DNA of 64,000 bases from Rachicladosporium sp. CCFEE 5018 (GCA_002077045.2 KZ111141.1:1053318-1117317); one strand, 5' to 3'; counted from the first letter of the stretch, positions 22,819 through 34,892 are shown. The notes: generated by a model from the letters alone, not told the origin. Numbers and translations: made by a program.

Positions 22819-25642
22819 TCAAGCCCTCCACCCCTGCACAAACCCATGCAACTTATCAATGACGACCGGCCCCCAAGCTCCCATCTCCCTCTCGATCAGC
22901 TGTGCAAAGAACCCGATCGCCTCTTCTTCACTGACGTCCAGCTTGAAGCGTTCTTCCACTTTCCGGACCGCCTGATCGCCATACAACGCCAACCCAGGGA
23001 TATTCGCATCCTGCATCAACGCAAACAAATTGAGTATAAGACTCGACGACCTTCTTAGCGTCGTATAAGCAGTAAAGCAATACTGCCTGAAGATATCAAA
23101 CTGACTCTCCGGATTCGCCTGCACGCTCGACCCGCCCATCCCCTCGATCATCTCGCGTGACAGCTTCATCAAAGGCGCCATAGGTTTTGGGTCCCGGCCA
23201 AGAATATACCCGTAGTCGATGTGCAGAAAATGGCCGTCGGGCGTGAGGAGCAGGTTATCGAGATGACGGTCGCCGACGCCCAAGAGGTAGGTTATGACGC
23301 AGTAGCCGGCGACGGATTTGACGTAGGTGTCCATGGCTTCTTTGCGGACGCCGAGGATTGAGGGTGTGCCGGGGGAAGCGGGGTTGTGGGAGCGGAGGTA
23401 GCCGAGAATTGATGTTTTGAACTTGGGCGAGGTGAGGATCGCGGAGACGGGGGTTGAGGGGACGAATTGGACGGCGCCGGCTAGAGTTGAGGTGGCGAGG
23501 ATGCGGTAGGGTGTTAGCTTCAAGTCGAGGTTCTCTTTCATGAGGAGGCGGTCCATGAGCGCTATGATCTGAATTACGAGTTGGTCTTGGCGGAGGTCGT
23601 CGCCGGTCTTGAACATAAGGGGGTAGGTCTCGCCGGTTGAGGTCTTGAAGTTGAGGTAGAGGGGGAAGAGCGAGGATTTGAAGACATTGGCGTCGTCTGG
23701 GATTACGCCTGTGACTGAGACTTCGGGGTCTAGGGGGAGGGGCATGGGCGGATCCATGGAGATCATGTCGTTCTTGGGGTCGGCAAGGAACTTCTTCAGT
23801 TGTTCGATTTTCTTGGTACGGTCGGCGCGAGAGGTGGCCATGTCTTTGCTGATTTTGCTGAGGACTGTGATGAATTCTGCTTGCTTCAGCAGCACCTTCC
23901 TTCGTGCTCGCCCTTCGACAGAGCGATCGAGCTCCTTCATAAAGTCGTAACTGACTCGTGCGAAGAGCTTCCGGTTCTCGCGCGTCTGCGTGGGCGATGC
24001 TTCATCCAGCTCTACCATCAGGTACCAGTATAGATAGTTGCCGAGCTTCATATTGTCTGCCGAGCGAGCAATCACGAATGACGCTAGCGATGAGTCGAGC
24101 TCATCATCCTCCTTGGCTGTAAGAGGCTGGTCGAACTTAAGTGCCTGTACCAGTTGTAGCAGATACAGCAGCAGCTCCTCATCGTCAGCCTTGCGCAATC
24201 GATCGACCGCGTACGCGCGCACTGCGGAGTTGCGGACGCCAGGGCCGAGCAACTCGAGTGCATCGTCAATATCGATCTCAGCCCATTTTGGCAGTAACGC
24301 GATTGCCTGCCTGCTCTCTGCGGGCTCACCCCAATTCACTGACTTCACCAGCTTTGTCAATGCGCGCTTGTCTCTCGTAAGGTGATGTCGGAAACGCCAG
24401 ATCTCGTCCTTCTCCTTGTCATTGAGCTCGACCGTAGGTCCGTAGTACATGATCTTGTTGAGAAAGTCGCGCATCTTTGGATTCGGTTTAAGATCTCGAT
24501 CAAGCGCGTTTCGTTGTCCACCTCGGATCAAGCGACGATGCTTGTTCTCTGCTGGGTTATCGGCGTACCCTATCTCGGGATCGTAAATTCGAATGAGACG
24601 CCCACTGGCAGGATCGCCCTGACTCGAGTCTGGGTGTATGCCGGGTCCGAGCTGGACTTCTGGTGGTGGCTTGAAGTTGACAGCATCGCCTTGTGTCTGT
24701 GGTGCACCCATACTCGTGATCGGTGGTGGTGGGTACTCATGGTCTGTGAATACGATCGGGTGATCGAACCGCGGGAATTCAATGAAGAGATAGAAGACAC
24801 CGTCAACATGGTCGGGGTCGCCTTCAGCGCACACGGGCACGTCGCTGTTCTGCTCTGCATTCACTGTACTGCCATGCGGCTTGCTGGCGTCTTTCACACT
24901 CTGTCGTTCTAGCTTCTCGATCTGCCGGTACACCATCTGATCGAGCCACTTGTTCTCGCTGATCTCCCCCATCTCCTGCTTCTTGATGAGATCGACTAGA
25001 CGCTCCAGCTCAACTTCGCGACGGACGTGACGTTCGTTGACAAGGGCATGACCGTTCTCTTCGCCCCGCTGCCCTCGCTTCTTTGGCTCTCGCCATGGCG
25101 TGGAGGAGTCAGAGAAGCCATCTGCAGCCCTGTGCCGCCACATGCGACATTTCTGCCTACCAGTCCTCAGTGTAGCTGTCTCATCGAACAGCGGGATAGT
25201 GGTACCTGCGAACGGGATGTGGTGGCCATCGTCGCCACCATGAGGGTTCACAGGCGACAAATCCCATGCAGTGATAGCGAGCTGAGTGTTGACGGGCAGT
25301 GAGCTGTACTCCACGGGTAGAGTAAGCCACTGCGCCCATGATCGGGTGGCCTTGAAGTGTTTGTACGGCGTCTGAGCATGGACGGTGAGTGGCTTTGAGT
25401 CAGCGAACGGCTGAACAGTGATGTACAGCTCCGAGTGTCGGCTGAGATTACTGCCTCGATGTCGGAGATCAGGGCGGCGTAAGAGTGTGGAGTACGGGAG
25501 AGGCTTCTCGTAGCCCTCGAGTCGATTGCTATACTGGAATTAGTCTGCTGGACCTCAGGCTGTGTTGGACGAGAGGAACCCACACCTTGATTGCGACTGG
25601 AAGCTTCAGCTGCGACGAGCTCGCGAACGTGAACGGCTCCAT
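22819..25642 (-). CDS. VPS34: Phosphatidylinositol 3-kinase VPS34
   Basis: Class III PI3-kinase, which makes PI3P for endosomal/vacuolar sorting and autophagy together with Vps15 and Vps30. Two exons: a short 25642-25586 (MEPFTFASSSQLKLPVAIK, 19 codons) and 25533-22819, with a 52-bp phase-0 intron; 923 residues. The domain order is an N-terminal C2 region, the helical PIK accessory domain (YYGPTVELNDKEKDEIWRFR) and the kinase. Kinase signatures are MFKTGDDLRQDQL, the catalytic loop GVGDRHLDNLL and the activation segment HIDYGYILGRDPKP. It ends with the conserved C-terminal helix and WRA. No defect was noticed. It is divergent from CDC42. Confidence 0.95.
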
Positions 25643-26319
25643 CGTCTTGCTCGCCTGTTGCAGAGATGGATCAAATCACAAAGCAGTCCTACCTGATTTC
25701 TTTCGGAAGTCTGGACTCTCCTCTGCTTCTATGAGCCCACTCAAGACAATAGCTACAGCTTCAGCCGTTCACGAGAGCTCGTCGCTGCTGCAAGACCCTC
25801 TCAAACTCCCATCGACGAATTGGTTTAGTGGGTCTGGTTGATTGCAGCAGTGCCTACTTTCAAGAGTCTCGATGAAGCAAAGCTACGTGCACGATCAAAC
25901 GTGACCTGGGATGCTGCATGCGAATTTTCATGCCTCAGGCCAACACCGCTTCGTCCACGCCGCGTCCCCCACACAGACAGACTTCACACTACAAGGGTAC
26001 ATCCCTCACTGCTCGAACTGCCAATTTGCCGATCCCTGACTGCATTCGAGAACCCAGAATCGATCCAAGAACTCTCACAATCCTCTTCTGAGCCATTCCA
26101 CTACCTTGAGTATGACTTGTTGACCACCTCTGTCCTCACCGCTCCCACCACTGCGCCACTTCCGCTCGCTTCGACCCCACCATCCCGTTACACGATACCG
26201 GAATATCACTCGGCGCCCGCATTGGAGACGCGCCAGAACTGGAAGGGCAATCCAAGACATCTTATAGACGTGAAGAGTTCTGGAAAGCGTGAGGTATCTG
26301 AAGCATTGGCGCCGCGAGC
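25643..26319. other. Divergent promoter region VPS34 / CDC42
   Basis: A 677-bp region between two divergent starts. An open frame of 246 codons (25838-26578) crosses it and runs over CDC42 exon 1 and intron 1, but in another frame and without protein-like composition, so it is not called. Confidence 0.6.
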
Positions 26320-27318
26320 ATGGTGGTTGCAACAATTAAGTGAGTGGACCCAGACTGTGGTGGGGAACAGGACATGGCGGCGGCGACAGCGAAGGCTTGC
26401 GGGACGATCAGATGAAGCACTTATGCTCGCTCTGTGTGGGTCTTCGCAATTCTCAGGACACATGCAGCGCCGCAATGGCTTGAATCAGGAAGCATACCGG
26501 TCTCGTGCTCGCGATGATGTGTTCCCCTCTGATGCTAACGAACGCAATGCTGACGTTTCTGCCTACCTAGATGCGTAGTGGTTGGCGACGGTGCGGTTGG
26601 CAAAACATGCTTGCTCATATCATATACCACGAACAAGTTCCCCTCAGAATATGTGCCCACGGTCTTCGATAACTATGCAGTCACGGTAATGTATGTCAGA
26701 TCTCGACATACTAGAGTGTGTCAATAGCGAGCTGACATGCGTAGGATTGGCGACGAACCCTACACACTCGGACTCTTTGATACTGCGGGACAGGAGGACT
26801 ACGATCGCCTACGTCCTCTGTCATACCCACAAACAGACGTCTTCTTGGTCTGTTTCTCCGTCACGTCACCGGCAAGCTTCGAAAACGTGCGAGAGAAGTG
26901 GTTTCCTGAGGTCCACCATCATTGCCCCGGTGTACCCTGCCTGATTGTCGGCACTCAAACCGATCTGAGGGATGATCTCCAGGTGAAGGAGAAGCTGGCG
27001 AAGCAGAAGATGCAGCCCGTGAAGAAGGAAGATGGCGAGAGGATGGCAAAAGAGCTGGGCGCCATCAAGTACGTGGAGTGCTCGGCTTTGACCCAGTTCA
27101 AGCTGAAGGACGTTTTCGATGAGGTATGTCCATCGTTATTTTGCGGCTGACACTTATGCTTACGATGAGTACAGGCGATAGTAGCGGCACTAGAGCCTCC
27201 GCCTACGAATAAACCGGGGAGGAAAGGTGGCAGTATGTACCAGTTCAGACTTATTCTTCGGCAGACAGCAGAACTGACAATCTCCACAGAGCGCGGGAAG
27301 TCATGCATATTACTCTGA
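26320..27318 (+). CDS. CDC42: Rho-family GTPase Cdc42
   Basis: Small GTPase that sets cell polarity and hyphal tip growth at the plasma membrane. Five exons read by eye: 26320-26339, 26571-26690, 26745-27123, 27175-27232 and 27290-27318; all phases close to give 201 residues. Exon 1 is only 20 bp (MVVATIK) and intron 1 is 231 bp. Motifs are GDGAVGKT (P-loop), YVPTVFDNY (switch I/effector), DTAGQEDYDRLRPLSY (switch II), GTQTDLRDD (the NKxD equivalent) and ECSALTQ. The C-terminus is basic and ends in the prenylation box Cys-Ile-Leu-Leu. The hypervariable tail is about eight residues longer than in yeast or human Cdc42. Confidence 0.95.
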
Positions 27319-27990
27319 GGACGATTGAACACGGCATAGTCACCATGAGATCAACGGCGTTCACTTCAGCTTACTTCGAGTTCCGGTGCAGTACATGGCT
27401 CGGCGCTTTAGGCGTTACGAGGCATCGACTTGCATGCTGTAGGTTGTGCAGCGCTTTCAGATCTTCATCAATGGTTGCGACAGATCTCATCAAATTGCTA
27501 CTCGTCTCATGATCCGTGCCATTACTGATCTTGTACCCCGTGCTAATTGGGCGGATGCGGGTACATCGTGCTCACTGCTGACCGCACTGCTGCTAGCACT
27601 CGGCATAACACTCCTGACTGTGTGGCCTTGGCTGCCACTCTGTCTGCAGAAGACTGCTCATCATCATGGCAGTCCAGTGCGTGGAGTACACTGCTCGCGA
27701 CGCTGACAGAAGTCCGGGCGCAGTATCGGTGCGAGAAGTGAAGGCACGTCGACCGAGCTGGGTCGCTCCTTCCTCCGTCTCGTTCACCAGGTTGCCCAGA
27801 ACAACAATACGAGCACGGCAAATTATTCGTACCAACTTCGGCCGACGCCGTATTGTCGACGCAACACCATTGTCAATCATCTGGTATTGTTGCACAATCT
27901 ACACCTCGTGCTTCATGTTCGCCAGGCTGATCACACAGCAGCGCATACAATACATCAGCATCCTCGCTACAATAACAACACGCCAACAGG
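27319..27990. other. Intergenic, no gene seen
   Basis: Lies between CDC42 and the large disordered protein on the same strand. Only short, non-protein-like frames were found. Presumed CDC42 3' UTR and downstream promoter. Confidence 0.6.
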
Positions 27991-30696
27991 ATGACCTCCT
28001 CGTCACGCTCTCGCCCGGGGTCGCCCACAAGATCGAACATCGCATCGCTACCAGACATTCCAGAAGGCCGCCCTACCAAGATCTCACCAACACCAGGCCC
28101 CAACGCCTTTGCTCAGCAAGCTGCCAGAGTCGAGCGCCACCGCCTCGAAGGTAACGCGTTCTACCAGCAAGAAGTCCAGCGTCGACGCGCCACTCCGCCC
28201 ACAGTCCTGCATCCTGCGTTAAGACATCAGCCCGAGATGGTGCAGGTACGCGATGCTAGTCGCTTCTCGGACGTGACGACCATGTCTCCATTCATCAACG
28301 CAGGCAAGGAAGAGACTTCACCAATACTGCAGCTTGTGCCGGAGGAGTCTACGGCGTTCCCTACTCGTCGCGGCTTCATCGAGGAGAGGCAAGAGCGAGC
28401 CCAGCATATCGCGAATGGAGGTAGCGATGACGAGCGTACGCCAGTCTTCACTTACACGCCCAAGATAGGAGCAAGCGAGTTCAGCAAGTCTGTTAGTGCA
28501 GCGGCGACTTCAAAGAAGAAGAAAGGCAGGATGTCTGAGGGTGCTGCTGGTGACAAGAGCCCTAAGAAAGGGTTTCTCGAGAAGCTGAGACTTAACTTGC
28601 CACGCGCCAGCCTTTCCACGAACTCTCTACCTAGCCGTGAAGTAGATGAGGGATGCCCGCCAAAGGCACAAGCGATATTAGGTAGCTCACCATCGAAGGG
28701 CAACATCACTCGCTCACCTTCGAAGACGAAGAAGAGCATCTTCTCTCGCAAGACTACTGAGAATGCAGAGAAGATGGGGAGCACCGACGGGAACGGCAAG
28801 ACGCCCACTACAGCCACTGCATCAAGCTTCACCGACTCAGTCGGCAAGACACCACAAACAGGCACGACAGGCTTCTCGGATCCCACCTACAACCGCGCTC
28901 GCTCGCCAGAGAAGCGCATCCTTTCTCAAACGCAGTCCGATACAGGCGGCTTCAACAACGCAGAGACGAAGTGTGGCGTCTCACGCTCCCAGAGCCTGCA
29001 GTACTTCGACCGCAGCATTCCGCCAACCCCGCCAGCCAAGAACACGCCACCCAAGGAGCAAGAGACAGATCCTAAGACTTTGGTAAAGCAAGCGCTCGAG
29101 AAGCATCGCATCTTCGAAGACGACACGCCCATCCGCGAGACAGTCAAGCTCATCAGCGCGGATCGCGGCATAAGCCCAACCCGCTATGGCAATTACGGCT
29201 ACAAAGAAACTGCTCAGCTTGTCAAAAAGCCTAGTGTCTACAGCCTGCACGCATCCGTGTACCCAGACCTTTCTTCCAGCTTCAGCTTGCCGGAGCTCAA
29301 AGCAAGAGTTGACGGTCTAGGGCTGGAAGGTCTCAGCGATGTTCCGGAAGCCTTCTACCTCAACCAGCGCAAAGGCGTGGAGTATAGTCCCAGCATCTAC
29401 TCTTCTGCTGACTGGGAGCCGAGATCGAGCAGTATGTCGAACCTCTACCCTGGAGACAGGGACGCCCGCTTCAGGCCTTCGCCTAGCTTGCCAGCCATCT
29501 TCGAGAAGCAAGGTCGTGGCCACCGCCCCAGCGCTTCGGAGGGGACGATTCAAACGAAGCAGAGTGGCTCGAGCAGCGAGAGTCATGGCATCATTCCTCT
29601 CGTCTACCCAGAGCTGGCGTCCGATCCGAGCATGACCAATTTATTCTCTGGCTCTCAAAATGCCAGCCACGAGCCCAGCAACAAGCCGCAGAAAGTCATT
29701 GATGGCGAGGGCTACGTGCCTGCGCATGGCTACACTGAGTCACGCGATCACAATGGCAGAGGCATGTCTGCTCTCTTTTCCAAGAGCGTGGAGGATGTCA
29801 GCTTCTCGCCGAGCTCATTCAGTAGTCCGAGTGCGATGCCAAGCCCGTTGCAGTATCTGCCAGCGACGGTCTATGTGCCGCCGCCGCCGAAGCAGAAGAA
29901 GTTCAAGAAAGCAGCTGGCGAGCAAGTTGAGGAGACACCCACGCAGCGCTACGAGAAGTTCAAGCTTGAGGAAGAGGAGCGTGCGAAGACAGAGAATGAG
30001 GCTCGAGCGAAAGAGGGAGCAGCGCAGCTCCAAACTGTCGCCGCCAGGAAGCGTACTAGTGGCTCTCCTCTCCGCCGTCAGCTCGCCAACGCCAACCCCT
30101 TCGCCGACGCGCCTCCGCCTCTCTCCCCCTTGCAATCGACCACCAATGTCCGCGCCAGCAGACCCACCACCCCAGAACCCTCTAAGGCACCTCCAACCAC
30201 CCCAACCTCCACTTCCTCCCCCAGCCACGACAAGTTGGACGATATCATCGCCCTCCTCTCAACCTTCAAGCTCCAATCCGCCACAGAAGTCACGGCCCTC
30301 CGCGATGAGCTCCGCGCTCAGAGCGAGAAGCTCTCCACGCGCCTCTCCCAACTCGAGAACGTCCACGAGAGTGATGCTCCGGCTCCGTATGTCCCTAGAG
30401 GCAGTCTGACGAGTTCGGGTGCGTGGCATCGGCAGGGCCAGAAGAGGGTGGACATGGATGAGGATGGGGTGTGGCCGGCTACGGCGGATGTGGAGAGGGA
30501 CTGTCATAGGTTTGAGCGGGATGCTGTTAGGGAGATGGGAGGGGAGGAGGCAGTGAGAGAGTTGGAGATTGGGGGCCGCGGTCACGGTGGCAATGAGGAG
30601 ACAGGGAGGGGGAATGCGATGGATCAGCTGATCGACATTATGGGGGGTTTTGCCAAGAAGATGGAAGACTTCGAGAAGAGGCTGCCGAAGCAGTAG
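27991..30696 (+). CDS. Large low-complexity protein of unknown function
   Basis: A 901-residue single open frame starting MTSSSRSRPGSPTRS. The composition is rich in Ser, Pro, Thr, Lys and Glu with many SP/TP sites, so most of the chain is probably disordered and phosphorylated. A Lys-rich patch (KKKKGRMSE) lies near residue 175. A Glu/Lys/Arg-rich helix is near 640-680, and a Leu-heptad-like segment (about 750-790, with LDDIIALLSTFKLQ) could form a coiled coil. No known domain or catalytic motif was recognised. Such proteins are common in Dothideomycetes with no assigned role. Codon use looks normal and no intron is needed. Confidence 0.75.
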   Translation: MTSSSRSRPGSPTRSNIASLPDIPEGRPTKISPTPGPNAFAQQAARVERHRLEGNAFYQQEVQRRRATPPTVLHPALRHQPEMVQVRDASRFSDVTTMSPFINAGKEETSPILQLVPEESTAFPTRRGFIEERQERAQHIANGGSDDERTPVFTYTPKIGASEFSKSVSAAATSKKKKGRMSEGAAGDKSPKKGFLEKLRLNLPRASLSTNSLPSREVDEGCPPKAQAILGSSPSKGNITRSPSKTKKSIFSRKTTENAEKMGSTDGNGKTPTTATASSFTDSVGKTPQTGTTGFSDPTYNRARSPEKRILSQTQSDTGGFNNAETKCGVSRSQSLQYFDRSIPPTPPAKNTPPKEQETDPKTLVKQALEKHRIFEDDTPIRETVKLISADRGISPTRYGNYGYKETAQLVKKPSVYSLHASVYPDLSSSFSLPELKARVDGLGLEGLSDVPEAFYLNQRKGVEYSPSIYSSADWEPRSSSMSNLYPGDRDARFRPSPSLPAIFEKQGRGHRPSASEGTIQTKQSGSSSESHGIIPLVYPELASDPSMTNLFSGSQNASHEPSNKPQKVIDGEGYVPAHGYTESRDHNGRGMSALFSKSVEDVSFSPSSFSSPSAMPSPLQYLPATVYVPPPPKQKKFKKAAGEQVEETPTQRYEKFKLEEEERAKTENEARAKEGAAQLQTVAARKRTSGSPLRRQLANANPFADAPPPLSPLQSTTNVRASRPTTPEPSKAPPTTPTSTSSPSHDKLDDIIALLSTFKLQSATEVTALRDELRAQSEKLSTRLSQLENVHESDAPAPYVPRGSLTSSGAWHRQGQKRVDMDEDGVWPATADVERDCHRFERDAVREMGGEEAVRELEIGGRGHGGNEETGRGNAMDQLIDIMGGFAKKMEDFEKRLPKQ

Positions 30697-32054
30697 AGGA
30701 GAGATGTTTGGCGTTCGGAGAACTTTCTTTACGTCGATGGCGATGCGGATGAAGAGCACGCTGCTTCAGGGCGCTGGTGAAGCAGGCAATGCGGGATTTG
30801 ATGGCACTTTGGAGCTGTTCATCGCGCATGGTTTGGGCAGCTTCACACACTCGCGCCGAGAGTGGATACCAGAGCTGTTTGGATGAGGAACGAGAGTCGC
30901 GAAGACATGGCAGAGTCATCGTGTTCTTGGTCGTGAAGGTGATATAATGGAGACTCTGGGCATGGCGGATTGAGTAATAAGGGAAGTCTCTTGTCCCAGT
31001 CAGCGTCACATGCAGCTGGACAGCATATCTGCAGGGTGTTAGCAAGTAGCATCTTCCATCGTGAGCGAGTGATCCAGTCCAGCAACCCTGAGGTATCATC
31101 ATATCGCATGGTCGTCGTGTCTCAGCCCTACGAACCCTGGCCCGCGTTACGTAAGGCCACGTTTCGGATGAAACCGATAGAATTTCTTCAATAATAGCAC
31201 GCGCACGCAATCGGCATCGATTCCATCGCCATCCACCACGGGGGCGCTTCCGTCGTATTGTTCGTCCTGACACTGGCTTCGACCCCGCTCACGTCACACC
31301 CCTCCCTTGCGGCGTACCGATACACTGTCCCCCTTCCACCACTCACGAGCCAACAGCCAGCGAGACGTGGCCCACGCCGACGCACCCGAGTGGGCAGCGG
31401 ACTTGGCAATCTGAACTGCATCAAGATAATCTGCTCTACACTCCTCGGAAGCGCTGTAGTGGGGCGTAATCGCGGCGCATCCGCTTCGCAGAATGTAATG
31501 GCGCAACAACGTGCTCACATCCGCTTGCTGACGAGTGCTCCGGCTTCGAGTCCGTCTGCGCGAAGTCAAACCATTCAGGTACCGAGCACAAATGCTGCAT
31601 GCGCGGCATCAAGGTAATAATGACCAGCATCAGTGTTTCATGACACGTAAGATGGGAGGTACCGTATCTTTTGTTCTTCTTAGATCCTCTTCCAGACCTT
31701 GGAATCAACAAAGTCTTATCTCTTCTCTTGTGGCGTGAGGGGACAGCCTTATCTTGCGCAATCGCTGGTGTGGGGCCATCACAGCTGGACTCATACCACA
31801 GACTTCGACGCGATCGGAGGTGAGTCTATGTCGTGCTTCCTCAACTATTACGACTTTGCTTACACGAATTGCGTAGTTGAAAGTACCTCCAGAACATACA
31901 TTTCCATCAAGTCTCGCAATTGCCTTTCGCTACAGATCAAGTCTGAAAGTCCCGCTCTCAAGAAGGCAAATCCCTCACCATCGAATATCGCGCTGTGGAG
32001 ATCAACAAATTTGCCTCGGACGGCATAGCAGTGGCAGTGCAAGCTGCGGCTATT
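30697..32054. other. Long intergenic region, possible leader intron only
   Basis: About 1.36 kb with no convincing protein. A GTGAGT at 31820 and a GCGTAG ending at 31876 could bound an intron in the leader of the downstream zinc protein. Long frames on the minus strand (for example 30638-31273) overlap the previous gene and have no recognisable features. An unrecognised short or non-coding gene cannot be excluded. Confidence 0.5.
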
Positions 32055-33097
32055 ATGCCAATTCGCGAGCAGCTCAAACGAACCTCGTCGAATGGCCTCA
32101 AGCAGCTTGGCTCGAATGCTAGAACATCAAGACCAGCTCCTCTAACAAAGCGAACAAGCTATAAGCATTCATCGCCGAGCTCATCGCGCCCTTCGTCGCC
32201 TGGCCCTACTCGAAAGTCGACAGCAAGTTCCTCGAAGGATACCACAGAGGAGGAAGACGACATGGCGAGCTTCTTGCAGTTCTGGTTGGTGTTGCCAACG
32301 AATCTTATATGTGGGTCTGTGACTGACGAGTGTTATAGCACTACATGCGATACGCAGATCGCGTCGCCAAACCCCAATTTGCTATATTGCTCAGAGGCGT
32401 AGGTGCCCCAATCACCCTATCGCTATACAGCACTGACACCAACCGTAGATGCCGTCGTAAAGACAGTCGACCCTCTCTGTACACCAACATCAACTCATCG
32501 CCCGGTGTAAGCCCTATGCTCCGTGCCTACAACGACCGTCAACTCCCCGACATCGTACCCCAGCGGTCACCAACCATCGTTCGCCCACTATCAAGCAACA
32601 TCTCCGAGTTCTCGCTCACATCACAGACCTCCCACACGTCGTATTGGGATGATGAGGTCTCGCCCACAGAGAAACATCCGAGTGTGCAAGACCTCCCTGG
32701 CTTCCCCTCAGCAGACATCACCATTGAGTCCAACCTACACGCACATGAACGAACCTCGATCGCGACAATCGACGCACCGCCCTCCCTCGTTCACTCACCA
32801 GCAAGTTCCTACGGTACAATCGCATCGACGCCAGCGACACGGCCCCTCCCACCGCGTAGAGCAACCACGACAGCTAAGAGCATGGACCTGGTGTCTTGCA
32901 AGCTCGCGACTGCGTCTATCGCTCCCGGGGGTCTCAAGAGCGAGGCGAGTACATTCATGAGTATACACACCGCAGGTACGGAAATGAAATCGCCTCAGAC
33001 AGCTGGCGAGCGGAGACCGAGCGGCTGGAATGCTACTACCGCAGTAGGCAGTGTCGAGCAACTATCGAACAGCGCTGCGGCGAGAGGTGTGTCTTGA
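32055..33097 (+). CDS. Ecl1-type zinc-binding protein (life-span regulatory factor family)
   Basis: Three exons, 32055-32284, 32339-32398 and 32449-33097; 312 residues. The family call rests on what splicing produces: MASFLQFC + TTCDTQI...LYCSEA + CRRKDS. This gives paired cysteines (CTTC and YCSEAC) as in the short zinc cluster of the fungal life-span regulatory factor family (PF12855, fission yeast Ecl1-like). The remainder is Ser/Thr/Pro-rich and probably disordered. Intron 1 uses an unusual donor GTTGGT. The start is the first in-frame ATG after an upstream frame lacking ATG; a more 5' start by splicing is possible. Ecl1 proteins act in stress and stationary-phase survival; that role here is inferred. 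Confidence 0.72.
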
Positions 33098-33340
33098 AGT
33101 CGTATACAGGGCGACGGGACTTGGGCGCATGGTCTGGCGGAAAAGTGCTTGCTCGGCGTTAGGTTGGACCATTGGGAAGGACATAGGTGCATGCATCGGA
33201 GGACTCCCTGCTCAGGACAGTGGGTTGAGACGCGATAGAATCCAGAGCATCAGTATCATCGATCAATCGAAGTCCATACTACGAGGTACGGTTGACAGGC
33301 TTCACTGAAGTCATTGTATGGTAGAGCATAGTAGTCCACT

Positions 33341-34639
33341 CTATGGGTTACTGTCACTGTTGATCGCTTTGACGGTGAAGTTCGCTTCATCCTTCACATC
33401 TTTCGCATGCGTTTGACTGCGGGCATGCTCCTCGCCGAGCTGCGTGATCTCGGCGTCTCTGATCTCATCAGCATCCTCGCCATTGAGGCTCAATGACTCG
33501 AGCTCCTCAACCCGATCCAGTCCCTGCGCACTCCGCCATCTATCCACTCTCCGTCGCCAGGGCTTATACAGCACGAATGCCAGAGCTCCGAACACCACGA
33601 ATGACCCACAGATACTCCCACCAATGATATCGTAATTCTCACCAGCCACATCGACGCCGTGCCAGAAGCGACCTGAGAACTCCGGTCGCACGTTGTGGAT
33701 CATAGTCAGCAGCTGCAGTATGCCAATGACGAGGGCTACAGCCACAGTGACAGCAGTGAGGACGCATTGGTAGTACAGCACCGCGATCGCATCCTTCGCC
33801 AACCGCGCAGAAGTGTACAGACTCATCATTGCAGCGCCATCGAAAGTGTCCAATAAGCACATTCCTGCCGTAAATAATACGGGAAAGATCAGGATCAGCC
33901 ATATCGAAGTTCCCTTCGCAGCTTGTATAGACGAGATACCAAGCAATGCCACTTCGGATGAAGTATCAAACCCTAGACCGAACAGCACGCCAAGCGGGTA
34001 CATCTTCCAGGGTCGGTCGATCAAACGGAAGAGCTTCTTCAGGATACTGAACATACACCCGCCGCCAGCGAAGACGTTGCTAGCCTCGAGTGCGTCGCTG
34101 TAGCCCGCCGGAGCGGCGATGGCCGCACGCAGGGCGTTGTAGAATTTGCACAAAATCCAGCCGTTCATGACACCGAGTAAGATCAGAAACGCAGCGCTGA
34201 CGGCCGATCCGATGATTCCTCCTATATTCGAGAACGAGCCAAAGCGGTCGCTGATCGCCGCTGAGCTGGCGGCTACAACGATAGACGTGATGACAACGAT
34301 CGTGCTGTGGCCGAGCGAAAAGAACGTGCCTACTGCGACTGGTCTTTGACCGGAAGCGATGAGTCGTCTTGTCATAAGATCAATGGCAGAGATGTGATCC
34401 GCGTCAAGGGCATGGCGGAGTCCGAGCGTGTAGGCTAAAACCGCTGTTGAGACGAGAGAGGGATGAAAGTGGAGAACTATGCCGCACGCGACCCAGACGA
34501 GGATGTTGACGAGGGCGAGGAACAGTATGATTGCTAGGGCTGGTCCTGGGAGCTTGCGCAGGAAGGGGATCTTGTCGTGATAATCTTCGGCTTTCCTGCG
34601 TACTCGCTTGGCGAATGTGCCCGATTCATTGTCGTCCAT
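33341..34639 (-). CDS. NiCoT-family nickel/cobalt transporter
   Basis: A 432-residue, single-exon membrane protein with about eight hydrophobic helices. The signature RHALDADHISAID (the HX4DH motif in helix 2) binds the metal in this family, and LGFDTSSEVALLGIS and LFTAGMCLLDT are the other conserved NiCoT signatures. It should import Ni2+ and/or Co2+ across the plasma membrane; in fungi nickel serves urease, as for S. pombe Nic1. The C-terminal tail is charged and cytosolic. The start at 34639 (MDDNESGTF) is the only reasonable ATG. Confidence 0.92.
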   Translation of the reverse strand: MDDNESGTFAKRVRRKAEDYHDKIPFLRKLPGPALAIILFLALVNILVWVACGIVLHFHPSLVSTAVLAYTLGLRHALDADHISAIDLMTRRLIASGQRPVAVGTFFSLGHSTIVVITSIVVAASSAAISDRFGSFSNIGGIIGSAVSAAFLILLGVMNGWILCKFYNALRAAIAAPAGYSDALEASNVFAGGGCMFSILKKLFRLIDRPWKMYPLGVLFGLGFDTSSEVALLGISSIQAAKGTSIWLILIFPVLFTAGMCLLDTFDGAAMMSLYTSARLAKDAIAVLYYQCVLTAVTVAVALVIGILQLLTMIHNVRPEFSGRFWHGVDVAGENYDIIGGSICGSFVVFGALAFVLYKPWRRRVDRWRSAQGLDRVEELESLSLNGEDADEIRDAEITQLGEEHARSQTHAKDVKDEANFTVKAINSDSNP

Positions 34640-34892
34640 GCTGGCTGACTGGCTCCTGCAAGCCAGCGAGAGAGTGAGATCTGGACGTTGTAGAGCTCAC
34701 GTCCGGCCCAAGTGACACATAGCCGATCAGCATCGTGAATTGGTCGTTTTGCTTGTGTAAGGTGGGGTATCTCCGGGTGACCCACAGTCAGTGCAGCTTG
34801 CCATCAATGGATTGCTCATGAGCAAATTTACTAAGATCGCCAGCTCCTATATCGAGATGATGCAGAGAATGGACATGATCGGAAAGGTATGT

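Noticed and set aside
25838..26578. 246-codon frame upstream of and over CDC42
   Set aside because: It crosses CDC42 exon 1 in another frame, has no recognisable domain, and the spliced CDC42 model explains the region.
30638..31273. 211-codon minus-strand frame
   Set aside because: It overlaps the end of the 901-residue gene, has low-complexity translation and no family resemblance.
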